A stretch of 64,000 bases of DNA from Pollenia angustigena (taxonomy: Eukaryota > Arthropoda > Insecta > Diptera > Polleniidae), in NCBI GenBank assembly GCA_930367215.1, contig OV884056.1:230755127-230819126 (forward strand). Reading direction: 5' to 3'. Each line of letters begins with the position of its first letter. Within the stretch, counting starts at the first letter, position 1. Shown here in pieces: positions 55,251 to 64,000 of this stretch. The position numbers and the translations under genes were made by a program. Below the pieces are notes generated by a model. The model had not been told where the DNA came from. It was given only the letters and a program-made list of their open reading frames with translations, and did no database searches.

Positions 55251-57721
55251 AAAGTTAGAGAATTCCACTACAGGTATAAGTTTAATTTTAAACATTTTCA
55301 AAAATATAGGTACATATATATTTTTTAAATGTTAATCAAATTTTATAAATTGTATTGTTATCTTCTCTTAACCACTCTCGTTTAAGAGCTAACACCCAAA
55401 ACGGCAAGAGAAATAGCAAATGACAGGCTTTTTCAATCAAATCAAATTCAAAATAAATGTTCTTGAAAATCATTTATAAATAAAATCAGCAATAAAACGT
55501 CATGTTAAATTAATGTTTCTAATGGCAAATAAGCCAAGTTAGAATTAAACCCAGGGAAAAATAAATAAATATATTGTGGTTTTTGCTCTCAATACAATTT
55601 GCTTTATACACATACTTATTGCGGCAACTGCATCTATTCTTCATAGACTTTTGCTATTGTAGGCAGTATGAATAGTGTATAAGAAGTTGGGTAGTTAGGT
55701 AGTTAGGTAGATAGCTGTATAGTTCACTTATTTAATGGTACATCATGTACTTAACTTTATAATTCAGTGGCAATAACAACAACAAGAAAAAACAAAAAAA
55801 AACCTTCGGTATACCATATTACTAGCATGCCATTTGAACACTTGTTAGTTAAATAGTCAGAGTAAGAAAAAACTGTAAGTTTGAGTAAGCGGGATTTAAG
55901 TGAGAACTTGGTTCGAAATATTTTTATACGCTGTCGCTGTTGTTTATGTCTATAAGACTTGATGTGCTCAAGTGTGAATCGAATGTTTCCGCAATTTATT
56001 TATTTTTTCTAGCCAATTGACTAGAAACTCAATCAACTTGTATGTCTGTAACAGGCAATATATAGTACCATTCTATACAATATTAGTTTCATTTAGATAA
56101 GCACAAGTACAAGAATGAAGTACAAGTTTTATTTTTGTATTCCTTTTCTTCCTTTGAAAATACAGTCAGCAACAGCAACATTAATACACATACATACAAC
56201 ACATTTATTTAGTTTATGTGTGCATGCATAACAGTTGAATGAATGGTTGAGCAAAGTCATCAATAAAATCGGCTTCATTAAAATAGGACATAAGTTATAG
56301 AGATGGGAATAAATGTATGGAGATTTCCAAAAAGATTAGTTGAAACAAGAAATTTCAAGTCAGCAATGCCTTTTTAAATATGCGTTTACAGTGAACCAAA
56401 AAATATCTAACGAGTCTTTCAAAAAGCATGCCAAGACTCATGTAAATATTTTTTTACAACTCGTGAAATGCTCAGCCGTATGACTGAGCTACCTTAATAA
56501 GGGCATCAAGCGTATTTTTCATGCCAAAACTTCTAATTTTCATTCAATTTCTATAAAACAAACCTTAAGGTCGCGAAATCAACACCATCCTTTCGGAATA
56601 TCCTTTTTTACAGATCCTTAGGCCGGTTTGTTTTATTAAAATTGTATTGGCAATAGCATTTTCATACTTCAAAAACGGTCTTATTTAGGTAGTTCAGTAA
56701 TTGTCATACGACTTACAGAGAATCCCAAAAGGTTCATTCCAAGATTTAAAGACGAGCGTGTCAAAAAATAAATAAAAAAGTAATAAAAAAAAAAGATTTA
56801 GATGTTTTTGTTACTCGTCAGATAATAATCAGAACATTCTTTTAGGAGTTGTATATTAAACATAATCGTCTAACAAACAGCCTATGCTAGCTGGGCAATA
56901 CAGATCATTTTATACATGTATGTATGCTTATTTAATATAAAAGAAATATTAACAAAAACAATGAGAATTCACAAAGAACATAAAAATTTATGGAAAAAAA
57001 AAACAAAATAATTGCGATTTATATTTTTATAAGCAGCTTAAATTGGATATTTATGTGAAAAAGTGGCCACCATATATTTTTATGTGTGCAGCTAACTTTG
57101 ATGTTTTGTATGAAAATATTTTAATGCTGCCCAAAAATATGAAAAAACAAGGATTTTAAAGAATAATTCAAGAAAATATGTATTTTAGGCAGTTAAGCCA
57201 AAGTGCAGCACATTTATCTTTAATGTGCAGGTATAAAAAGTGCACTTAAAAAAGGAATTTGTATAGAATTAAAAAGAATAATTCCAAAAATTATCAATTT
57301 TGTGCAGTTAAGTCAAAAGTGCACGTAAACAAAAGGCAGTTAAGTCAAAACTACTGTATATATTACGTTGACCTAAACAAAGACGCCAAAGATGAACACA
57401 CCCAAAATAAGATGTGATATATAGATTTCATTATTTATTTCTGCACATAAGATATTTAAATTTTCTTTATAATTTCCTCTGCTACAACTTTGTTTTCGCT
57501 TAATATAAAACACTTTGATTTTAATTATTTACTTTACAGATAAAGGGCATTAATTTAGATCAGGAACATAAAGAACATTTAGGAGATGCGTATTGTTATA
57601 TTTACCATTAATATACCCATTTCCAATGCTAACAGCATCTAAAAACCTACCTTCACAAAAAAAAATTGTTGGATGAATTATCAATATTGTTGAAAAAAGG
57701 ACAATTGCTGGTCATATGAAT
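55251..57721. other. Non-coding stretch
   Basis: No gene recognised. A GTAGTTAG microsatellite lies near 55690. GCAGTTAAGTCAAAAGTGCA-type words occur at about 57190, 57305 and 57337, and the last runs into ACTACTGTATA, which could be a solo Tc1-like end. TACAGTGAACCAAAAAATAT near 56389 also looks like a Tc1-type end, without a clear partner. Confidence 0.4.
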
Positions 57722-57729
57722 CGATGCAC

Positions 57730-57928
57730 CCAAGGCGAATTTATTTTTCAGGTGGCGTTGAAAACACAGCTGTGCTAATTTTTTTACAAAATTAGAAGAG
57801 GAATGTCAAAAGTTACTTGTGTTTTTGACATATCGACCAACGAAAGCAACAAATAAAATACAATGTTGTGTTTTTGGTGTTGTTACTTGTTGTAGTATCG
57901 CTAACACCGTATACATGAATTCGCCTTG
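57730..57928. mobile_element. hAT-type MITE, complete copy (199 bp)
   Basis: Ends CAAGGCGAATTT and AATTCGCCTTG are flanked by exact 8-bp GATGCACC (57722-57729, 57929-57936). The interior is close to 36137-36330. Confidence 0.88.
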
Positions 57929-58498
57929 GATGCACCAGAATAAATTATCCTTCCACACGCAGTGAAAAAATATGGTTGGACATTGTTACTGTTTGCTTTG
58001 GCAAAACGTCTGGCTAGAGCAAACATTACTTAACAGTTTTTTAATTTCATTCTATCGTCAAATATTTCTTAGGTCTGAACATGCCTTAAGTCATATCTAT
58101 GTATTTTGTTGGTGCCTTAACATCGTGCATTGTTTTGTTTTTATTCAAATCAACTTTTTATTACAAAAACTAATTTAATTTTTTAATGTTTATGTATTCG
58201 AATTATAACCGGTCAACCGGTTATTTTGAAAATTATTAATTAAAACTGGATTTTTTTTAGATAGTAGATATTCGGAATATTCGAAAATCGGGTTCTGTCG
58301 TAATATTTTAAAGAAATTAAAAAATAGAATCAGGGAATTATTTCCTTGCGAAGGTTACTTTGTATTATATTCAACATTTTTCATTTTTCGAATTTATTCT
58401 ATGAGGTAAATTTCAGTTATGTATTTTTTAAAGCTTTTTTGTAATAGTTCTATTCCATCAATTTTTCAGAAATGACTTTATAGACTACCCGACTATTA
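57929..58498. other. Non-coding stretch
   Basis: Nothing recognised. An ACCGGTCAACCGGT palindrome lies near 58210. Confidence 0.4.
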
Positions 58499-59510
58499 TC
58501 TTCTATATATATAAAAATAAGTGTACACTTTGATGTCACCACTAACTGCGAAAACCGGTAGACCGATTTCAACAAAAACGTTGGGGTACGTTGGGGATAG
58601 CCTGTAGATGGTTTATGTTAAGTTTGCATGACATCAGCCCAGTGGTTCCTGAGATATGGCATTTAAATTTTCCTATATACATATTCCCATACAAATATCA
58701 ACAAAATGCCCTCTATTTGAACTCTTTCGAAACGGTTTGACTGATTTTTATGAAATTTTGTATGTGTTTTTGTTAGGTGTGAGAATAAGTAGTAGAGTAC
58801 ATATATTTTTAATCGCTAGAGGGCGCAAAATATGGCACAAGCTCCCCCTCCCTATATCTTATTAGCTAATCAACCTGTTTTCTTAAAATTTGGCATGCAG
58901 GCACTGTAACATCTGAAAGAAAATAGGGAATAGGGCAATAGAGGTAAAAGCTCCCCCTCCCCAATCTTTTAAAATAATCAACCGGGTTTCTTAAAATTTG
59001 GCATGCAGACACTGTAACATCTGAAAGGAAATAGGGCGTGAGATAGGGCAATAGCGTTAAAAGCTACCCTTCCCTATATCTTTTAAACTAATAAGCGGGT
59101 TTTCTTAAAATTTGGCATGCAGACACTGTAACATCTGAAAGGAAATAGGGAATAGGATGTGAAATAGGGCAATAGGGCAAGAATGTTAAAAGCTCCCCCT
59201 CCCAATATCTTCTTGAAATTTCGCAGCCAAAAAGTGTTGCAGCTGGAAAGTACTATAGCCTATAGTTTTTATTATTAAGGGCATAAAGTAGGAGGGGTAA
59301 AAGCTCCTTTCCCTATGTCTTCTTAACTAATAAACTGACTTTCTTCAAATTTGGTGGGCAAATAGTGTAACTTCTGGAAAGAACTTAAGCCTATAATTGT
59401 TATTATATTCTTAACTAATCAACCGGTTTTCTTAAAATTTGGCATGCAGACACTGTAATATCTAAAAGAAATAAGTTATATTGCAAAACAACTTTTGCCG
59501 GGCCAGCTAG
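58499..59510 (+). mobile_element. Non-autonomous Helitron, about 1.0 kb
   Basis: The 5' end is TCTTCTATATATATAAAA preceded by A. The 3' end has a small hairpin (GCAAAA-CAAC-TTTTGC), then GGGCCAGCTAG with T following. TC at the 5' end, CTRR at the 3' end behind a hairpin, and insertion between A and T define Helitrons. The interior is non-coding and holds tandem repeats. Confidence 0.8.
58866..59470 (+). repeat. Tandem repeats inside the Helitron
   Basis: The line AATTTGGCATGCAGACACTG with CATCTGAAAGGAAATAGGG and AAAGCTCCCCCTCCC recurs about six times, with variable spacing of about 90-130 bp. Confidence 0.75.
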
Positions 59511-59912
59511 TATTGTATACAAAAAAGCTTCATAAAATACATAACTGAAATTTAGCTCATAGAATAAATTCGAAAAATTAAAAATTTTGAAATTAAAAAA
59601 TCTTTTTTAAGTTTTTTAATTATTCGACCTTTTTCAATTATAATTTTTAAAACAAATAATTTATTCATTTAGAAATTATTTTAGAAATTAAAAAAAGTTA
59701 ACAAATTGTATATTAAAAAAAAATTTATTTTAAGCTGTTTGGGTTGCCTGTGGAGCCCTCAAAGTCAAAAAGTCCTTACTCTCCTGACAAGGGTACCTGG
59801 GTACCCGTATATAAGTTTAAGCATTCTGTATAAAAAAATAAAGATAAGAGAAGTTTTTGGTTTTTTTTTTATTTAAAATGAATAAATTTTTATATCTAAC
59901 TTTGTACTGATA
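59511..59912. other. Spacer between two Helitrons
   Basis: AT-rich sequence, nothing recognised. Confidence 0.45.
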
Positions 59913-60759
59913 TCTATATACATAAAAGAAAGTGGCGTTAGTTACTACGTTTATAACTAAAGAACGGCTGGACCGATTTCGATGATTCGTACCAATTCGA
60001 AATGGTCTCTGACCAAGTAAAAAGAATAGAAAAATAGGTGGCGCCATTGAAAATTACTCAGTATAAATTAAATCGTAAATCGATATGACCAATTTTCGAT
60101 AGGCGGCACCATTGAAAATTACTCAAAATAAATTATATAATTTGATCATGTTATAGTCTTAAGTAAAGTTGTTACGCATGAGCCGGCAAAAGTTTCTATG
60201 TTGGTATGAACAATTTCCGACAAGAAGTGCCATTGCAAATGAATCAAATCGTAAATCATGCTTTGATCTGTTAGCAAAAAAATGTTTAAAATATTTCAGA
60301 AAAAAGAAATTATAAAGAAAATTCATTTTCTCATACATTTTGTATGGAGTGCTAAAAGGAAAGTTTAAGGAAGAGGAAGTTTTCATTTCGAGAATTCCAA
60401 TGATCCTAACCGATATGCCATTCGAGTTTAAACGAATCCAATTTCCAATTCGTCTCGCATTCGCCATGACAATCAACAGATCCCAAGGGCAATCATTGAG
60501 AGTTTGTGGCCTAAATTTGGAGAACGACTGTTTTTCACACGGTCAACTCTATGTCGCATGTTCCCGTGTCGGAAAGCCATGCTTTTTGTTCATTTTCGCA
60601 CCTGACAGCAAAACGAAAAATATTGTTTATCACAAAGTGCTTCAATGATATTCTCTTAACTTATTCAATAGTTTACTTATAATTCATATTTTCATATGAA
60701 TTATAAGTACACAAAAACAATACTTTTTTAGGCAAAACAACGTTTGCCGGATCAGCTAG
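59913..60759 (+). mobile_element. Internally deleted Helitron, 847 bp
   Basis: It starts A|TCTATATACATAAAAGAAAG and ends GGCAAAACAACGTTTGCC (hairpin), GGATCAGCTAG|T. The terminal hairpin and CTAG are as in the neighbour at 58499-59510. It retains the last part of the helicase gene. Confidence 0.85.
60340..60648 (+). pseudogene. Helitron Rep/helicase protein, C-terminal end
   Basis: About 100 codons encode the end of the Pif1-type helicase domain of a Helitron transposase: FISRIPMILTDMPFEFKRIQ, then FAMTINRSQGQSL (helicase motif V region), HGQLYVACSRVGKP (motif VI with the Arg after Ser) and TKNIVYHKVLQ before the stop. No stop or frameshift is seen within this piece. The Rep endonuclease (HUH motif) and the first helicase motifs are gone: only about 430 bp separate the Helitron 5' end from this fragment. 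The stop is about 110 bp before the 3' hairpin, the normal place for this gene. The element could only move with help from a full copy. Confidence 0.88.
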
Positions 60760-60977
60760 TCATTGCATAAAATAAACCTTATGAAACTGTTTGTGCAGCG
60801 TGCAGCAATTATTTAGCTATGCGTATTGCACATTTGCCGTTTACTGCCATCTCATATTTTGCGATCCGATTTCGAATCAATAGCCACATAAAGGTAGCAA
60901 AGACTTATCTCAAAATGCGCTCAATTCAAGTATTATAAAGTTGATTCAATCCCGGATTCGTACTTGAAATAAACCAA
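60760..60977. other. Non-coding spacer
   Basis: Nothing recognised. Confidence 0.4.
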
Positions 60978-61118
60978 AAATAGACCCTTTTTCAAACTGG
61001 TCCTGCTCACGAGAGGTCAACCCTGGAGCCGAAATATTTAAAATGTCATCTTAAAAAAGTCCAAGGTTCATTTTTAGGAGGGTACATCGAGCACGAATTT
61101 TGCTTCCATACAACTTGA
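60978..61118 (+). repeat. Dispersed 140-bp repeat, copy 2
   Basis: Nearly identical to 32161-32303, with the same orientation and the same end points (TAGACCC to ACAACTTGA). Confidence 0.75.
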
Positions 61119-64000
61119 TACATACATATTTTTTTTTTCTTTTTTTTTCCTAAACTTAAATTTAGAAACAATAACCAATTGCAAGAATTTTCAAAAGAAT
61201 TTAATTAGGAAAAACAGAATCTCGTATCTAACAGCTCTATACTGTTAATATCCCAAACTTAAAAATTTTTTAATCGTTCAATCCTCCTTTTTTTGAAGTA
61301 ATCAAAAGAAAAATTTTGTTAATTTTTGTTTTGCTTTCTCGTTGCATGTTTCTGCTAATGAGGTTAATGAACAGACCTACTAAAACATAATTGGTTACAA
61401 TAATAAAAAACACAATTTTATACCAAAAAAATAAAAAAAAGAGTTTCTTGTTTATGTGTCTAATTAAATGCAGAGAATAAAACTATATGATATACAACGC
61501 AAATTATTTTGCTGCAATGTCATAATCAAACTTTCCAACAAAAGCCTGTAATTCTGATCTGATTTTCGGTGTTGAATACCGATTTGTTGACATTTTTTTA
61601 TTAAAACGTTCAGATAAGTTAACTGAGAGTAAACGTTTAAGCGCGACACATAGACGTTAAATATCGGTGAACTTTACCTTTATTATCATTATTATTTTAG
61701 TTTTCTTTTAACAATTACTTATTTTTAGTGGAATGACCCATATCCTTTAAAATTAACGTGTGTAAATACTCGTTTATTAAAGACCACATATCATTATATA
61801 AACTTTTTTCAAAATCATTATTTACACACAAAAAGAGGTGGAAAATGTGTTCATAATACTTCAATGCCGATAAGAAGTTACGACTTTATAAAATTTGCAA
61901 TAAGAATTCTCAGAAATATACAGTTTATGAGTGGAAGAGTTAATAAACATGGATTTGTCATTCTGTTTGTTATTTATGACAATATTTATTTGCCACCGCA
62001 TTAAACACACATAATGGCAACTAAATTTTTCTAAATCATATTTCATATCATATTTAAGTTCATAAATGTCAAAATTTTAACTGACTTCTTGACTTAATTC
62101 TTAAAATGAAGTATTCCATAATTTCAATATGTTTGGGAAATGTCCTTCGATTCTGAAAAATTATTTTTTCCATTTTGAGATCTTTACTTTTATAATGCGT
62201 CCTTTACCATTTAAGACCCCTGTTATCTCTATCATTAACCAGAAACTATTTAAGCATTATAACTACGGCAGGGAAAATTCGGTAATCTTATATCTCCAAA
62301 ACTAAAAGAGATGCAAAATAAAGGTTATACTTATCGTTGTTTTTTAGAAAAATAAGCGTGCAGGTGTCTGGTACTTTTTTGAAATTCGGCCCTATTAAGG
62401 AGTAAACGGGTAAACTCTGAGTTTTAGTACTTTTGTGCCATTTTTTGACCTAATAAACATGGAAACAAAGTTAATACTACATTCAAAACTTATCAAAAAA
62501 ATACGTATAATAATTTGGTACCTTTTCGAAATTCGAACATTTAAAGGGGTGAAAATCGTAAATATTTTCGGTACTTGTTTTAACAAAACATTTTCCTCTA
62601 TTCATTGACATATTCGTACTCAATAATGGGCTTCCACTACAATACTGAAATTTTTGATACTATAATTGGGGAAAAATATAGTACCCAAAAAAGGAAATAC
62701 GGGAAATTTGAATTTAACTACATTATCCGTAAAAACACAGTTTAGTTCCTGTCTAGCGTTACAGTTGCGCGACTTTAGTTGCAATTTGCAACCTTTTTGA
62801 CGCCCTGACGCTTCTTGTGCGATTTTTTTATACTCGTCTATTTGCAACTTTTTCAAACTATTTGTGACTTTTTTCCATTTTTTGTAAGTGAAAAACTCTT
62901 TTCTTTTCATAGAAATACGCTGCATAACTTCACATATTTTTCCTTACAAATATCGATTTTGTTTTAAACATTCCCCGTGATATGTAACCTTATTCGATTT
63001 AGCAGGTGATTATTTTATATCCAGACAATTTCAACTACTGTACTGTATTGTATATGCCTTGTTTTGTATCGTGTTCGTTGAATTTCCATGCCAGTCTAGG
63101 ATGATCGACATTATTATTTAAAGCATTTTAAAGCCAACTTTTTTACCGCTTTTGATCTCATATCTTTATTTCAAAATGTTATACATGACAAAGGCTTTTA
63201 TTAACGAATTTTAGTTGTTAGAAAGTAAATCCAATGATAAATCATACTGTAATAATATTGTAAGTGCATGTGGGGAATGTTGTTCTGATAACAAAAAAAA
63301 ATTTTTTTAAATTGATTTGGTAAAAAAAAGTTTCCGCACTGAAAGCGATTTCTAAAGTGCCATAATTTTGTATTTTTTTAAATTTATTATTTTTTTTATT
63401 AATGTACAAACAGATTAACAACAGGTGTATTTTTAAAGTTAAAATGAGCGAAAAAGACCAGAAATTGTAAGATATAAGTTTTAACTTAAATGTGCGTATG
63501 GTTTTACATAGTGGACATACATACATATGTATATCCTCTTACCCAGTGCCTTAAGAAACATTCATTAGCTTTCGTGAAGCTTATTAAATATTGGCTTAAT
63601 GTTTGTTTGGTTATCTTATCAAAAAAGTTAGAGATGATTTTGAATTTAAAGCCATATTAGAAAAACACATTTTAAACAAGTTAAAGATTGGTACTTTTTT
63701 GCTTAAACTATCATTATTTGGCAAAACCTTTTTATTAGACTTATGAAAAATGTTGTGCTATTGAAGATTATATAAGAATTTAAGCAAGAAATAACTTATT
63801 TAAGACAGAGTAACTATTTTAATAAAAAAAAATAGATTTACATTTATATAAAAAAAAACTTTAACGTTTCGGTGCGGAAATTTTTTTTGCGGTGGTATTT
63901 TTGATATTTTCAAAAATTGCAAAAAGTTATAATCCTAGTATACATATGTACAAATTAACATGCGCTCGCTTCTCCGCTTGCATTTACTATTTGTCAAGTA
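61119..64000. other. AT-rich non-coding stretch
   Basis: No gene recognised. Lines such as GGTACTTTTTTGAAATTCGG (near 62372) and GGTACCTTTTCGAAATTCGA (near 62518) recur, so part of 62360-62710 is a weak tandem repeat. An ACATACATATGTATAT microsatellite lies near 63518. Open frames are short and unconvincing. Confidence 0.45.

Noticed and set aside
54094..55328. Frames on both strands shared by the two GGGTGTGTGTG elements
   Set aside because: They are shared only because the DNA is duplicated. Both strands are open equally and no domain is visible.

Overview
The window looks like gene-poor, AT-rich nuclear DNA from an insect, most likely a cyclorrhaphan (muscoid or calliphorid-type) fly. I infer this from the mix of repeats: several non-LTR retrotransposon fragments, a Penelope-like element, Ty3/gypsy pol, Tc1 and mariner relics, Helitrons ending in CTAG, and many short repeats laid out like dipteran DINE-1/INE-1 elements. 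No host protein gene, rRNA, functional tRNA or CRISPR array was recognised. Every coding signal I can defend belongs to a transposable element, and nearly all are broken. The window is probably intergenic or the inside of a very large intron.

Layout. 1-4.8 kb: short palindromic and TIR repeats. 4.8-7.3 kb: a decayed Penelope-like element with reverse transcriptase and GIY-YIG endonuclease, followed by a hammerhead-like motif. 8.1-13.2 kb: a foldback repeat, then a DNA transposon with terminal inverted repeats over 400 bp and a two-frame transposase of a family I cannot name. 13.5-16.6 kb: 5'-truncated gypsy pol whose RT catalytic box is deleted while the integrase residues survive. 16.8-22.6 kb: non-autonomous and DINE-like repeats. 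22.9-26.6 kb: a Tc1-like element abutting, probably inserted into, a LINE with a long open RT frame, then a second LINE 3' end. 27.9-32.7 kb: a LINE RNase H fragment, a palindromic element carrying two tRNA-like sequences, hAT-type MITEs and large hairpins. 35-41 kb: more of the same, with a hAT-type insertion splitting a LINE. 42-45.2 kb: nested foldback, hAT MITE, TIR element and mariner. 46-55 kb: long-TIR elements, a TA-flanked transposon with a nested copy, a LINE relic and a tandem pair of 0.53-kb TIR elements. 57.7-61.1 kb: a hAT MITE and two Helitrons, one with a readable helicase C-terminus. 61.1-64 kb: nothing recognised.

How it fits together: the elements form layers of insertion rather than a pathway. 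Exact target-site duplications could be read by eye for several (8 bp for hAT-type, TA for Tc1/mariner-type, 15 bp around the tRNA-like palindrome). The most unusual structures are the tRNA-like palindromic element, whose copies differ by paired compensatory changes, the 9-13 kb transposon, and the six-copy hAT MITE family. All family names rest on motif recognition from memory; no database search was possible.
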